Below are positions 48,147 to 59,385 of a stretch of DNA of 64,000 bases, piece after piece. The notes below the pieces were generated by a model. It was given only the letters and a program-made list of their open reading frames with translations. It was not told the origin of the DNA and ran no database searches. Origin of the DNA: Chthoniobacterales bacterium (GTDB lineage: Bacteria > Verrucomicrobiota > Verrucomicrobiia > Chthoniobacterales > JAATET01); the NCBI GenBank assembly GCA_015655545.1, contig JAATET010000031.1:82068-146067 (forward strand), read 5' to 3'. The position numbers and the translations under genes are program-made. Position 1 is the first letter of the stretch. Every line of letters begins with the position of its first letter.

Positions 48147-48477
48147 ATCACATCGAGAAGAAGCGCGATGTTCTAACCTGAGATCGAGTCAAATAAGATG
48201 ATTTCTGCTGAGGGCTTCGGCGAAGGCTACCGCCCGATGGAGACGCAAAAGGCACAGATCGAAAACGAGATTCACACGTACGCGGCGCGCTCTACTCCAC
48301 ATGGTCGCTCTGGTCACCTCATCTTGGCACTACAATCGGGCACATGCGGAGGGACTCAATTTCAATCCATCGCGTTCGCGCTGTAAAACGTCAGCACATT
48401 GCAAACAAGATGGCTGAGGCGCCCTCGCCGTCAAGATCGCACGCTGCGAGGCATATGAAAGTTGTCAAAGTCTCGCG

Positions 48478-49953
48478 ATGACGCTAGGTGCTGGAGTCGG
48501 CTGCGGCGCGATTGCGGTTCGCGCATACGCCCCGGCTTTCACGACTCTCCATCTCGTGCGCCTCATTCCAAAAATTCCTCTTCTCGCCGCTCCCTTCCTG
48601 CTTTGGCCCACATTTTCCGGCGACGCGAATCCGGTCGTAGCCACGGCTTCCGCGCCGGGCGAGGAGGCCTTTCTTTTAAAGGGCATCCCTGCGCCGAGAG
48701 TCGGCGATGCCGGAGCGGCGGCGATTTTCACGCTCGTCGATGGTCAGAGCGCCTACAGCGACCAAAAAATCAAAGCCCTGAACGACGGCCTTCTGCCTGT
48801 GATGGAAGACGATCCGGCGGGAAATTTTTTCTTCGCGGACGGCGGCGCCAAGCGCCTGCGGATCGACCTCGGGAAAATCATCAAGATCAGCCAGTTCAAC
48901 TCCTATTCCTGGCATCCCGGCGCGCGCGGCCCGCAGGTCTACAGGCTCTACGGCAGCGACGGGACGTCGCCGGGTTTCAATGCGCAGCCGAAGGCCCCGC
49001 TCGATCCCGAAAAATGCGGCTGGAAGCTGATTGCCACCGTCGAAACCCGCCCGAAGACCGGCTCGCCCGGCGGGCAGTATGGCGTGAGCGTTTCCGATCC
49101 CTCGGGACAACTCGGCGCGTTCCGCTACCTACTCATGGACGTTTCGGCGACGGATCCCGCGGACCACGAAAGCGACACTTTCTACAGCGAAATCGACGTG
49201 ATCGATCGCAGCGCTCCGGTGGGGCCCGAAAAGCAGCTGCGGGATGCCGCGGTCGACGTCTACGATACCGCGGACAAGCGCGCAAAATTCAACATCCTGT
49301 ATGGCGATGCGCCGGACTTGAAAATCTGGACCCGGCAGAAACTCGCGCCGGTCGTCGCAAAGTGGTATCCGATCATTTCCGAGCTGCTCAAGAGCCAGGG
49401 ATATCAGTCCCCGCGGCGGTTCATGATCAAGTTTGCGAACGACTACACCGGCGTCGCCGTGACAATGGGGATCTTCGTCGAATGCAATCCGAAATGGTAT
49501 CGGCAGAATATCGACACCGAGGCGGTGGGCTCGGTCGTTCACGAGCTCGTCCATGTCGTTCAGCAATACGGCCTGGCGCGGAAGAAGGCAAAAACGCCCG
49601 TCCCCGTCTGGTTGACCGAGGGAATCGCCGACTACGTGCGCTGGCAGCTCTACGAGCCCAAGCCGCGCTTCAAGGTGACCGCAAAAAACCTGGATGGAAT
49701 GCATTACGATGCGTCCTACCAGACCACCGCCGACTTCCTGAAATGGGCTTCCGACAAGTACGACAAGCAGCTCGTTCCCCAGCTCAATGCCGCCGCCCGG
49801 CAGGGCCTCTACAGCGACGACCTTTGGAAAAAACTCACCGGCTTCACCGCGCCCGAGCTCGGCGGGCAGTGGCGCGACCAATATGCGAAAAAACTCGGCG
49901 TGACGCTGCCGTCTTCGCCCGCGTCCGACCCGAAACAACCCGCCGGAAAGTAG
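48478..49953 (+). CDS. Basic secretory protein (plant/bacterial peptidase) with discoidin-like domain
   Basis: VVHELVHVVQQYG...PVWLTEGIADYVRW; N-terminal F5/8-type-like domain. Confidence 0.82.
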   Translation: MTLGAGVGCGAIAVRAYAPAFTTLHLVRLIPKIPLLAAPFLLWPTFSGDANPVVATASAPGEEAFLLKGIPAPRVGDAGAAAIFTLVDGQSAYSDQKIKALNDGLLPVMEDDPAGNFFFADGGAKRLRIDLGKIIKISQFNSYSWHPGARGPQVYRLYGSDGTSPGFNAQPKAPLDPEKCGWKLIATVETRPKTGSPGGQYGVSVSDPSGQLGAFRYLLMDVSATDPADHESDTFYSEIDVIDRSAPVGPEKQLRDAAVDVYDTADKRAKFNILYGDAPDLKIWTRQKLAPVVAKWYPIISELLKSQGYQSPRRFMIKFANDYTGVAVTMGIFVECNPKWYRQNIDTEAVGSVVHELVHVVQQYGLARKKAKTPVPVWLTEGIADYVRWQLYEPKPRFKVTAKNLDGMHYDASYQTTADFLKWASDKYDKQLVPQLNAAARQGLYSDDLWKKLTGFTAPELGGQWRDQYAKKLGVTLPSSPASDPKQPAGK

Positions 49954-50069
49954 CCGCGCGAGCCATGGAGATTTTTCGGATGGCCATTCACCGGCGAATC
50001 CATGTATCTCCTCCGTGATCGGCAGCCGGCTGGTGCCGGCGATTACTCCCCTCCGACCTTTCCATTCCC

Positions 50070-51206
50070 ATGAACACGCCTTCCTGGCTTGGCAGCGTCT
50101 TGCTGGCCGCGGTCACTCTCGCCGGTTGCCGGACGATTCCCTCCGGTAAAACGACCATCGCCGTCACTTCCTACGGCGCCACGAAATCCGGCGTGCCGGT
50201 GAGCCTTTATCACCTTCGCAATGCCGGCGGCATGGAAGTGGAGATCACCAACTACGGCGCCATCGTCACCGCGATCAAAGTCCCGGACCGCCATGGCAAA
50301 ATCGACGATGTCGCCCTCGGCTATGACACGCTCGCCGGCTGGGAAAAGGGCACATCCTATTTCGGAGCCATCGTCGGCCGCTACGGCAACCGCATCGCCA
50401 AAGGCCGCTTCACGCTCGACGGCCAGACCTACCAGCTCCCGATCAACAACGGCCCGAACTCCCTCCACGGCGGCAAAGTCGGCTTCAACCAGCACGTCTG
50501 GACGACCGATGCTTTCCTCGTCGAGGAGAATGGCAACGCCGTGGTGAAGCTCAGCTACGTCAGCAAATCCGGCGAGCAGGGCTACCCCGGCACACTCACG
50601 ACGCAGGTCACCTACACGCTGGATCCCAAAAACGAGCTCGAGATCAGCTACCGTCTCACGACCGATGCTCCCACCGTCGCGAATGTGACCAGCCACACCT
50701 ACTTCAATCTCGCGGGCGAAGGCCGCGGCACCATTCTCGGCCATGAGCTGCAGATCAAGGCCGCTCGTTACACCGTCACCGACGCCACGCTCATCCCGAC
50801 CGGCGCCCTGCCCGCGGTCGCCGGCACGCCGATGGATTTCCGCAAGCCCGCCGCGATCGGCGCGCGCATCGGCCAGAAATTCCAGGCCCTCATCGACGGA
50901 GGCGGCTACGATCACAACTACGTCCTCTCCGGCGCCGGTTTCCGCAAGGCGGTCGAGGTCTTCGAGCCGACCAGCGGGCGAGTGATGCAGGTCCTCACCA
51001 CCGAGCCCGGCGTGCAATTCTATTCCGGAAATTTCCTGGCCAACGAACCCGGGAAAAATGGCCACATCTATCCCTGCCGGGGCGGCTTCTGCCTCGAGCC
51101 CCAGCACTTCCCCGACAGCCCGAACCACCCACGGTTTCCCACGACCGTAATCCGCCCGGGCGAAATCCATACTTCAAAAACCGTTTATAAATTCTCCGCG
51201 CGCTGA
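50070..51206 (+). CDS. Aldose 1-epimerase, lipoprotein-like
   Basis: AGWEKGTSYFGAIVGRYGNRIAKGRFTLDG, NNGPNSLHGGKVGFNQHVW, lipobox LAGC. Confidence 0.93.
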   Translation: MNTPSWLGSVLLAAVTLAGCRTIPSGKTTIAVTSYGATKSGVPVSLYHLRNAGGMEVEITNYGAIVTAIKVPDRHGKIDDVALGYDTLAGWEKGTSYFGAIVGRYGNRIAKGRFTLDGQTYQLPINNGPNSLHGGKVGFNQHVWTTDAFLVEENGNAVVKLSYVSKSGEQGYPGTLTTQVTYTLDPKNELEISYRLTTDAPTVANVTSHTYFNLAGEGRGTILGHELQIKAARYTVTDATLIPTGALPAVAGTPMDFRKPAAIGARIGQKFQALIDGGGYDHNYVLSGAGFRKAVEVFEPTSGRVMQVLTTEPGVQFYSGNFLANEPGKNGHIYPCRGGFCLEPQHFPDSPNHPRFPTTVIRPGEIHTSKTVYKFSAR

Positions 51207-51221
51207 CGTTTTCAAATATCC

Positions 51222-51929
51222 ATGAACCAGCTCCTTCTCAGTTGTCTTCTCGTCGCGGCGTCATGCGGGATGGCCCAAGCCGATGTTCGCACCGAGCAGA
51301 GCGCCGTGACTCCCGCGATCAAAAATCCCGAGCGCCACGCCGGATTCCTGGAGCGCATCAAGCAGGATAACGACATCGGCATCCTCTTCCTCGGCGATTC
51401 CATCACCGACTTCTGGCCCGGCAGAGGGCCGGCGACCTGGCGGGAGTTCGCGTCCTGCAAGCCGGCGAATTTCGGCATCAGCGGCGACCGCACGGAACAC
51501 CTCCTCTGGCGCATAACCAACGGCGAACTCGAGGGCATCCATCCGAAGGTCGTGGTGATCATGATCGGCACCAACAACATCGGCGGCAACCCCGCCGACC
51601 GCCCGGAGTGGGCGGCCGCTGGCGTGAAAAAAATCGTGGAAACCGTGCGAGCGAAATTGCCCGAGGCGAAAATCCTTCTTTTGGGCGTCTTCCCCCGCGG
51701 CGACAAAAAAGATCCTCATTACGAGCAGATCAAAGAAATCAACCGCATCATCTCCAAACTCGGCGACGGCGCGAAAGTGCACTACCTGGACATTGGAAAA
51801 GTGTTCCTCGATGCAAATGGCGAAATCCCGCTCGACGTCATGCCCGATCGACTTCATCCCAGCGCCAAAGGCTATGAACTTTGGTATGGGGCGATGCAGC
51901 CGACGCTCGACCGCATGATGAAAAATTGA
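51222..51929 (+). CDS. SGNH/GDSL-family hydrolase
   Basis: ILFLGDSITDFW, NFGISGDRTEHLLWR, MIGTNNIGGN, DRLHPSAKGYELW. Confidence 0.92.
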   Translation: MNQLLLSCLLVAASCGMAQADVRTEQSAVTPAIKNPERHAGFLERIKQDNDIGILFLGDSITDFWPGRGPATWREFASCKPANFGISGDRTEHLLWRITNGELEGIHPKVVVIMIGTNNIGGNPADRPEWAAAGVKKIVETVRAKLPEAKILLLGVFPRGDKKDPHYEQIKEINRIISKLGDGAKVHYLDIGKVFLDANGEIPLDVMPDRLHPSAKGYELWYGAMQPTLDRMMKN

Positions 51930-51978
51930 ACCCGCCTTTCCAGCTATCCAACTCCTTCCTCCAAAGACTTCACGCCCC

Positions 51979-52533
51979 ATGAAAACAGCGATCCCCATGC
52001 TCCTGAGCTTTATTTTTGTCGGTCTCGCCGGTGCGGCCGACCCCGCCCTGACCCCGGCGCAGCAGAGTATTCTCGACGCGCAGCAGAAGCTCATCACCAA
52101 ATGGGCGGCGAAGCCTCTGATCGTCGCCGCGGTGAAGGCGCAGAATGAAAAAGGCCCCCTTGCCGGAATGAGCAACGCCACCTGGGCGGCGCTTCAGCCT
52201 GGCACCCCGATCGTCGAAACGTTCCAAAAAAATCCCGCGGCCCTCTGGCTGGCCAAGAAGACGGCCGCCCGGAAAGGTCTGATCGTCGAGGCATTCCTGA
52301 ATGGGGCCAAGGGCGAAAAAGTGGCCTTTCTCACCAAGACGACCAGTTACATCCACACGGGAAATGCGAAATTCGATGTGCCGATGAGCGGCAAGGCCTG
52401 GCAGGGAGCCCCGGAGTTCGACGAATCCGTCAAGGCGAAGACCATACAAATTTCCACCCCCGTGCTCGACCAGGGGAAGCCGATCGGCGTGCTCGTCGTC
52501 GGAGTGGCGGCCGAAAAATTAGGCCTGAAGTAA
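51979..52533 (+). CDS. Secreted protein, possible sensor-like (PDC/Cache) fold
   Basis: Signal peptide; FLTKTTSYIHTGNAKFDVPMSGKAWQG...VLDQGKPIGVLVVGV. Confidence 0.5.
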   Translation: MKTAIPMLLSFIFVGLAGAADPALTPAQQSILDAQQKLITKWAAKPLIVAAVKAQNEKGPLAGMSNATWAALQPGTPIVETFQKNPAALWLAKKTAARKGLIVEAFLNGAKGEKVAFLTKTTSYIHTGNAKFDVPMSGKAWQGAPEFDESVKAKTIQISTPVLDQGKPIGVLVVGVAAEKLGLK

Positions 52534-52707
52534 CGCGATTCCTCGCCCCGATTTACCAGGCTTCCTTCAATCTCCCCGCCGCAATCCCGGTGCCGCATTT
52601 GGCGTAACGGAACGACGGGATCACCATTTCCGCATTGAAATGTGACATTTATGTCACATTGTTTTATCCGTAGCCGCCGCGACGTCACCCGGCACGCTCC
52701 CGACCGC

Positions 52708-53247
52708 ATGATCAAGCATCTCCCATTCACCGATTCGCTCCTGAAGTCGCTCAGCGCGCTCGTGCCGGAACTGAACATTCAGATCGCGAATAGCAAACTC
52801 ATCCGCGGCCAGACCGCGAAGGGCCGTTACGACATCCGCGTCTGGGGTGAGGGCGCCGAGCTGCGCACCTCCTTTTTGGGCCGGGGCCGCAATCCGCTCA
52901 AGCAAAGCAAAATCCTGCTCCGCACGCCGCTCGCCGACGAAAAAAATATCCAGGAGCACGCCATTGCCGTCCGCGAAAACGAACGCCTGCTCCCCTGGGT
53001 CCAGCGCAGCCGCGACTCGCAGCTCGGGGACGAGATCGTGCTCGTGAAGCCCTTCGGCGGCGATCCGCATGCTCCGCTTGTCGCCGTGCGCGTCAGCGCA
53101 TTGACCGGGTTTGTCTCTCTCGAAGTCAAGCAGGCCCGGGAGATGAGCCCGGCCGAAGCCAGGCTCGTCGCCAAGGCGCTGTCGAAAGCCGCCAAGCTCG
53201 CCTCCCGCCGCAAAGCCGAGATCTCGCCGGCGGCCGCGGCGGCGTGA
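52708..53247 (+). CDS. Hypothetical protein
   Basis: ORF with consistent coding character; start uncertain. Confidence 0.5.
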   Translation: MIKHLPFTDSLLKSLSALVPELNIQIANSKLIRGQTAKGRYDIRVWGEGAELRTSFLGRGRNPLKQSKILLRTPLADEKNIQEHAIAVRENERLLPWVQRSRDSQLGDEIVLVKPFGGDPHAPLVAVRVSALTGFVSLEVKQAREMSPAEARLVAKALSKAAKLASRRKAEISPAAAAA

Positions 53248-53248
53248 T

Positions 53249-54226
53249 TTACTTCCCCTCGACGTTCGCGAGGAACCACTCGTAGGCGCCGCGAATGCCC
53301 TCGCGCAGCGGAATGCGGGGCCGCCAGCCCATCGAGAAAAGTTTCGTCATGTCGAGCAGCTTGCGCGGCGTGCCGTCGGGTTTGCTCGGGTCGAATTCCA
53401 GCGTGCCTCCGAAGCCGACCACGTCGCACACAGTCTCCGCCAGCTCGCGAATCGTCACATCCTCCCCGCAACCGATATTCACGATCTCCGGCGAGTCGTA
53501 GTTTTCGAGCAGGTAAAAGCAGGCGTCGGCGAGATCGTCGGCGTGGAGAAATTCCCTTCGCGGCGAGCCCGTGCCCCAGATCGGCACCGTCGCCGCGCCG
53601 GACTGCTTCGCCACGTGGACCTTGCGAATGAGCGCCGGCAGCACGTGCGAAGTGTGGAGATCGAAATTGTCATTCGGTCCGTAGAGATTCGTCGGCATGC
53701 CGCTGATGAAATTTTTTCCATACTCCCGCGCATAGGCCTGGCAGAGCTTGATGCCGGCGATCTTCGCCAGCGCATACGGCTCGTTCGTCGGCTCGAGGAT
53801 GCCCGTGAGCAGCGAATCCTCGCGGATCGGCTGGGGCGCGAATTTCGGATAAATGCAGGAGCTGCCCAGAAAGAGCAGCTTGCGCACGCCGGATTCATGA
53901 GCGCCGGAAATTAGATTGTTCTGGATCTGCAGATTCTCGAGCAGGAACTCCGCCGGCTTCTCGTTGTTCGCCACGATCCCACCGACCTTCGCCGCCGCGA
54001 CCACGACGACCGCGGGTTGCGCGTCCAGGTAAAAAGCCCGCACGGCACTAGGGTCGCGCAGATCCACTTCGGAGCGCGTGCGGGTGATGATGCGCGCAAA
54101 GCCCTCGGCCTGCAGCTTGCGCACGATCGCGCTGCCGACCATTCCGCGATGTCCGGCGACGTAAATAGCCTCGTTTTTCTCCATGCACGGAATATGCTGC
54201 TTATTCCGCAGCGCCTGTGAAAGCAA
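53249..54226 (-). CDS. fcl: GDP-L-fucose synthase
   Basis: [45 protein letters not shown]. Confidence 0.94.
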   Translation of the reverse strand: MLSQALRNKQHIPCMEKNEAIYVAGHRGMVGSAIVRKLQAEGFARIITRTRSEVDLRDPSAVRAFYLDAQPAVVVVAAAKVGGIVANNEKPAEFLLENLQIQNNLISGAHESGVRKLLFLGSSCIYPKFAPQPIREDSLLTGILEPTNEPYALAKIAGIKLCQAYAREYGKNFISGMPTNLYGPNDNFDLHTSHVLPALIRKVHVAKQSGAATVPIWGTGSPRREFLHADDLADACFYLLENYDSPEIVNIGCGEDVTIRELAETVCDVVGFGGTLEFDPSKPDGTPRKLLDMTKLFSMGWRPRIPLREGIRGAYEWFLANVEGK

Positions 54227-55077
54227 AACGTCTCGCCGTCCTCAAAACCTACAAACTTTTCATCGGCGGAGCCTTCCCGCGCAGCGAAAGCGGCCGGGTG
54301 CGTCCCGCGCTCGCCGCCGATGGCAAAACCCTCCTTGGCAACTACGCCCAGGCCTCGCGGAAGGATTTTCGCGACGCCGTCGTCAAAGCCCGCGCCGCCC
54401 AGTCGAAATGGGCCGCTTCCAGCGCCTATCTGCGCGGTCAGATTCTTTATCGCGCCGCGGAGTTGCTGGAGAGCCGCCGCGCCGAGCTGGAAAGCGAACT
54501 GCGGCGCGCCATCGGCAAGATCGACGAAGTCTCGCAAGCCATCGACCTGCTCGTCCACTACGCCGGCTGGACCGACAAATACGGCCCGCTCTTCTCCGCG
54601 GTGAACCCTGTCGCCTCGCCGCATTTCAACTTCACCTTCCCGGAGCCGACCGGGGTCGTCTGCGCCGTCTGCCCCGACACCCCGCCGCTGCTCGCCCTGG
54701 CCGCGCTCATCGCGCCGGCGATCCTTTCCGGAAACTCCGTCATCGTGCTGGCTTCCGAACGGCATCCGCTGCCGGCGGTGACCTTCGCCGAGATACTGGC
54801 CACGAGCGACATGCCCGGCGGCGTCGTGAATATTCTCACGGGATTGCGCGGCGAGCTCGCCCCGCAGTTCGCCGATCACCTGGACGTCAATGCCGTGATC
54901 GACGGCAGCGGCGACGCCGGCACAGCGAAAACTCTCCAGGCCGGCAGCGCGAGCAATTTGAAACGCCATGCCGATCACTCGCTCGCCGAGGCCGATTGGA
55001 AAAGCGCGGCGGAGAATCCGTATTGGATACTCGACACGGTCGAGATGAAGACCGCGTGGCACCCCATGGGAGCCTAG
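54217..55077 (+). CDS. Aldehyde dehydrogenase family protein, N-terminal-type only (286 aa)
   Basis: [14 protein letters not shown]...[35 protein letters not shown]. Confidence 0.8.
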   Translation: MKAKRLAVLKTYKLFIGGAFPRSESGRVRPALAADGKTLLGNYAQASRKDFRDAVVKARAAQSKWAASSAYLRGQILYRAAELLESRRAELESELRRAIGKIDEVSQAIDLLVHYAGWTDKYGPLFSAVNPVASPHFNFTFPEPTGVVCAVCPDTPPLLALAALIAPAILSGNSVIVLASERHPLPAVTFAEILATSDMPGGVVNILTGLRGELAPQFADHLDVNAVIDGSGDAGTAKTLQAGSASNLKRHADHSLAEADWKSAAENPYWILDTVEMKTAWHPMGA

Positions 55078-55078
55078 C

Positions 55079-56215
55079 GTGCCTCGCGCCCTCCTCCTCG
55101 TCCTCGACAGCGTCGGCTGCGGCCACGCGCCCGATGCCGCGGCTTATGGTGACGAAGGCGCGAACACGCTTGGCCACATTCTGGAGCGGCGGCCTTCGAC
55201 GCATTTGCCCGCGCTGAAATCTCTCGGCCTTTACCAGGCTCTTTCGCTGGCTCGCGGCGAGGCTCCGTGCTCGCCGCCCTTGCACGGCGCGGCCGGCGTG
55301 CTCACCGAACGATCGTCCGGCAAGGACACGACGACCGGCCACTGGGAGCTCGCCGGCGTGGTGACCGAGAATCCGTTCGCGGTCTTCGGGAAATTTCCCG
55401 ATGAACTGGTCCGCGCCATCGAAGCCGAAGCGAACGTCGAATTCATCGGAAACTACGCCGCGAGCGGCACCGCGATCCTTGAACAGCTCGGCGCGGAACA
55501 CGTCACGACGGGCAAACCGATCCTCTACACCTCCGCGGATTCCGTGCTGCAAATCGCAGCTCACGAAAAAATTATCCCGATCGAGCGGCTCTACGAAATC
55601 TGCCGCGTCGCGCGCAAACATTGCGACGCCTGGCGGATCGGCCGGGTGATCGCGCGGCCCTTTGCCGGCCAGGGCGAATTCCAGCGCACCGCCCGTCGCC
55701 ACGATTATTCGCTGATCCCTCCGCGCACCGTGCTCAACGCGCTCGCCGAGGCCGGTGTTCCGGTTCTCGGCGTGGGAAAAATTTCCGATATCTTCGCGGC
55801 CAGCGGCATTTCGGAATCCTTTTCCACGCAGTCGAACGCGAACGGCATGGCTGTGATCGATCGCCTCTGGGCCGAGCGGAGCGAAGGGCTGATCTTCGCG
55901 AATCTCGTGGACTTCGACATGCTCTTCGGCCACCGCCGCGATCTCGAAGGCTACGCCGGAGCGCTTGAGGAATTCGACCGGTGGCTCGCGGAATTTTTGC
56001 CGCGAATTTCGCCGGACGACCTCGTGATCATCACCGCCGACCACGGCAACGATCCGTCTTATCGAGGCTCCGATCACACCCGCGAACGGGTGCCGATCTT
56101 TCTTCCGAATTCGCAAGGCACTCTCGGCGTGCGCGAGACGTATGCCGACGTCGCCGCGACGCTCGCCGGATATTTCTGCCTCGACCCCTGGCCGGCGGGA
56201 AGTCTATTGCGGTGA
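55079..56215 (+). CDS. deoB: Phosphopentomutase
   Basis: [62 protein letters not shown]. Confidence 0.95.
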   Translation: MPRALLLVLDSVGCGHAPDAAAYGDEGANTLGHILERRPSTHLPALKSLGLYQALSLARGEAPCSPPLHGAAGVLTERSSGKDTTTGHWELAGVVTENPFAVFGKFPDELVRAIEAEANVEFIGNYAASGTAILEQLGAEHVTTGKPILYTSADSVLQIAAHEKIIPIERLYEICRVARKHCDAWRIGRVIARPFAGQGEFQRTARRHDYSLIPPRTVLNALAEAGVPVLGVGKISDIFAASGISESFSTQSNANGMAVIDRLWAERSEGLIFANLVDFDMLFGHRRDLEGYAGALEEFDRWLAEFLPRISPDDLVIITADHGNDPSYRGSDHTRERVPIFLPNSQGTLGVRETYADVAATLAGYFCLDPWPAGSLLR

Positions 56216-56226
56216 TTCCTTCTCCC

Positions 56227-57114
56227 ATGACCATGCGCTTCATTTTCGCCCTTCTCCTCCTGCTTCCCGCGGTCGTCCTGGCCGCGGAGCCTCAAAAGCC
56301 CATTCCGCTCTGGCCCAAAGGCGCACCCGGCGCGCTGGGCACCCGCCCCGAGGACATCCCGACGCTTACGGCCTACCTGCCATCCGCCATGAAAGCTTCC
56401 GGCACGGCGATCGTCATCTGCCCAGGCGGCGGTTATGCGAACCTCTCCTCCCATGAGGGCGACGGCTACGCCCGCTGGTTGAGCGACCATGGTGTCGTCG
56501 CGCTGGTCTTGAAATATCGCCTGGGCTCCCAGGGCTACCGCCATCCCGCGATGCTGGACGACGTCACCCGTGCCCTGCGCATGGTGCGTGACAATGCGGT
56601 CAAATTGAAGGTCGATTCCGCTCGAATCGGCGTGATGGGCTCTTCGGCCGGCGGGCATCTCGCCTCCACCTTGCTCACGCATTTCGACGCCGGCAACGCC
56701 GCCGCCGCCGATCCCATCGAGCGGCAAAGCAGCCGTCCCGACTTCGGGATTCTTTGCTATCCCGTAATCTCGGGAACGGCATCCTTCACGCATGCGGGTT
56801 CCATGGCGAATTTACTCGGTCCGCACCCGGCTGCGGAGCTTTTGGACTTTCTTTCCAGCGAGAAGCAAGTGCGCGACGATACGCCGCCCTGCTTTATCTG
56901 GACGACCTTCGAGGATCAGACCGTCCCGCCGGCCAACAGTCTGGCTTTCGCCGAGGCTCTGCTCGCGCATCACGTGCCGTTCGATCTGCACGTTTACGAA
57001 AAAGGCCGCCACGGTCTCGGCCTTGGAAAGAGCGCCACCGATCCGTCGCGCCTGCTCCCCTGGACCGACGATTTGCTCTACTGGCTCGGCCAGCGCGGCC
57101 TCCTGAAAAAGTGA
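56227..57114 (+). CDS. Secreted alpha/beta-hydrolase (esterase-like)
   Basis: Signal peptide; IVICPGGGYANLSSHEG, IGVMGSSAGGHLASTL. Confidence 0.9.
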   Translation: MTMRFIFALLLLLPAVVLAAEPQKPIPLWPKGAPGALGTRPEDIPTLTAYLPSAMKASGTAIVICPGGGYANLSSHEGDGYARWLSDHGVVALVLKYRLGSQGYRHPAMLDDVTRALRMVRDNAVKLKVDSARIGVMGSSAGGHLASTLLTHFDAGNAAAADPIERQSSRPDFGILCYPVISGTASFTHAGSMANLLGPHPAAELLDFLSSEKQVRDDTPPCFIWTTFEDQTVPPANSLAFAEALLAHHVPFDLHVYEKGRHGLGLGKSATDPSRLLPWTDDLLYWLGQRGLLKK

Positions 57115-57677
57115 AAGGCCGCTGCCCGTGGTGTGGGGACGATCCCGATTACATCCGCTATCACGACGAGGAGTGGGGCGTGCCATCGCACGACGATCGG
57201 CACCTTTTCGAGATGCTGATCCTCGAAGGCGCCCAGGCTGGTTTGAGCTGGCTGACGATCCTGCGCAAACGCGAAAACTACCGCCGCGCCTTTGCGAATT
57301 TCGACGCGAAAAAAGTCGCGCGCTACACGGAGGCGGATCAGGCCCGGCTCATGGCCGATGCCGGCATCGTGCGCAATCGACTCAAGATCCAATCCACGAT
57401 TCTGAACGCCCGCGGCGTGCTTGCCTTGACCGGGGAATTCGGCTCGCTCGACCGCTATCTTTGGCGATTTGTGGAAGGCCGTCCGCTCCAGCACGCCCTC
57501 CGCACCTTGCGCGACGCTCCCAATCGCACGCCGCTCTCCGATGCCATGTCGAAGGATCTCCGGCGGCGGGGCTTCAAATTCGTCGGCACCACGATCTGCC
57601 ACGCCTTCATGCAGGCCGTCGGAATGGTGAATGACCACCTCGTGACCTGCCCCCGCTGGAAAGAGCTGAAGTCCTAA
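57111..57677 (+). CDS. tag: DNA-3-methyladenine glycosylase I
   Basis: RCPWCGDDPDYIRYHDEEWGVPSHDDRHLFEMLILEGAQAGLSW; GTG start. Confidence 0.94.
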   Translation: MKGRCPWCGDDPDYIRYHDEEWGVPSHDDRHLFEMLILEGAQAGLSWLTILRKRENYRRAFANFDAKKVARYTEADQARLMADAGIVRNRLKIQSTILNARGVLALTGEFGSLDRYLWRFVEGRPLQHALRTLRDAPNRTPLSDAMSKDLRRRGFKFVGTTICHAFMQAVGMVNDHLVTCPRWKELKS

Positions 57678-57919
57678 AGTTTCCCGGGAAGAATGGCCTC
57701 GAAGATCGTCTCGCCGCCTCTGCCGCCGCCGGGCCGCGCTTCGAGATCGAGTTCGCGATAAGCGCGCTCGAGCGCTTCGGGATCGCCGCGCAATTCGGGG
57801 AAAATATGCGCCAGCCGCTGCTTCACCCAATGCTTCGCCGCTCGTCTGTCGAGCGGGTGAAGCGGCTTTTCTTCAATGCCCAGCCGCCGTTTGAAGTAAT
57901 CGATGATGCCCGAGCTCAT
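57674..57919 (-). CDS. Small conserved hypothetical protein
   Basis: 81-aa ORF, convergent overlap with tag. Confidence 0.5.
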   Translation of the reverse strand: MSSGIIDYFKRRLGIEEKPLHPLDRRAAKHWVKQRLAHIFPELRGDPEALERAYRELDLEARPGGGRGGETIFEAILPGKL

Positions 57920-57962
57920 GATTGGACACTAAGCAGGTTTGGCGGTCGGGACAAATTTTCGC

Positions 57963-59285
57963 CTACTGCGCCGGCACCATCGGCGGAATCGCCGCCTCAT
58001 TGCCGGCAGGGCTCGCCGCTGGCGCCGGCGCGGAAGGATTCGCGGGAGCGGGCGCAGTCGCGGCCGGCGCGGGAGCCGGGGCGGCATTGGGATCGAAGTG
58101 GAATGTCCAGCTCGCGGCGGCTTTGCGCCCGCCGACACGCGCGGAAACAATCACCGTCACATCGTGCTCCCGCAGCTGCTGGTGCATTGGGTAGCTGAGC
58201 AATTGTGTCGCCGGGTCGTAGGTGGCCGGCACGATGCCGAAGCCGCTGATGCGCATCTCGACGGTCTTCGGATCGAGCGCGCCGAACGCGGCGAGATTCA
58301 CTTTCAGCGTCGGCTTGGGATCCGAGATCGTTTCTCCCTGCATCGGCTGGGTGAGCATTGCGGCCGCGGCGGGCATGGCCGTCGGTGCGCCGGCCTGACC
58401 GGGAGACGACGAGCCGTTGAAATTGATGGCCTGCGCGAAGATTTTCGGATCGGTCGAGGTGATGGCGTAGCGCCCCACCATCGCGGGATCGCCGGTGTAG
58501 TGCAGATGCTGGCCATAGACGGTGAATGCGGCTTCGTAGCCGTTTTCGATCACAAGTTTCCGCACCAGCTCATTGTGGTTGCCGTAGGGATAGGCCAGCG
58601 TCTTCACCTTGATGCCGAGCTGCTGTTCGAGGATTTTCTTGGATTCGCCGAGCTCGGTTTCCAGCCATTGCTGATACTGCTCGGGCGTCTTTCCTTTTTT
58701 GATGTTGAGGTTGCTGTGCGAGACGGTGTGGCTCGCGATATCGACGCCGGCGTCGCGCATCTCGGCGATCTGCTCCCACGTCATGGATTGTCCGCCGGAT
58801 TTCGGGCCGCCTTTTACGTAATCGGTGTAGATATACATCGTGAACGGGTAGCCGAATTTCTGCAGGATCGGCCACGCGACCTTGTAGCCGGAGAGATAGC
58901 CGTCATCGATCGAGATCACGGCGGATTTGGCCGGAATGTTTTTCTCTCCGCGACGCCAGGCGAGGAAGTCGTCCATCGAGATCACCGCGATGCCGTTGTC
59001 CTTGAGCGCCTGCATCTGTGCCTCGAACTCGGCCGGTTTGATGGCGAGGCTGTCGTGCGGCTTGTCCTCGAAGCGGTGATAGCAAAACACGATCGCTTGC
59101 GAGGATGTGTCGAAAACGACTGGCGCGGGTGTGGGAGGCGGAGTCGGCGCGGGAGTCGGCGTAGCGACCGGAACGGGCGTCGGAGTCGGGGTCGCGGCAG
59201 GATGAAGTTTCGGCATCTTGCCGCAGCCGGCGAGCACGAACGCCAGTGCGAGGCCCGCGAGAGTCAAAGGACGAATCGGATACAT
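57963..59285 (-). CDS. Polysaccharide deacetylase, lipoprotein
   Basis: LVLAGCGKM lipobox; VFCYHRFED, VISIDDGYLSGYKVAWPIL, DIASHTVSHSNL. Confidence 0.9.
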   Translation of the reverse strand: MYPIRPLTLAGLALAFVLAGCGKMPKLHPAATPTPTPVPVATPTPAPTPPPTPAPVVFDTSSQAIVFCYHRFEDKPHDSLAIKPAEFEAQMQALKDNGIAVISMDDFLAWRRGEKNIPAKSAVISIDDGYLSGYKVAWPILQKFGYPFTMYIYTDYVKGGPKSGGQSMTWEQIAEMRDAGVDIASHTVSHSNLNIKKGKTPEQYQQWLETELGESKKILEQQLGIKVKTLAYPYGNHNELVRKLVIENGYEAAFTVYGQHLHYTGDPAMVGRYAITSTDPKIFAQAINFNGSSSPGQAGAPTAMPAAAAMLTQPMQGETISDPKPTLKVNLAAFGALDPKTVEMRISGFGIVPATYDPATQLLSYPMHQQLREHDVTVIVSARVGGRKAAASWTFHFDPNAAPAPAPAATAPAPANPSAPAPAASPAGNEAAIPPMVPAQ

Positions 59286-59385
59286 GAATGCTCCGATCCT
59301 AGCAAAGCTCCGGCATTTTGCGAGGAGATCGGTGCAAACGCATCGACAGTCCGCGCGCATCGAATAGAACAGGACGGTTCCGAAT

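Noticed and set aside
50043-51170. 375-aa minus-strand ORF
   Set aside because: Antisense to the aldose epimerase; shadow ORF.
53911-55062. 383-aa minus-strand ORF
   Set aside because: Antisense to the ALDH gene and out of frame with fcl; shadow ORF.
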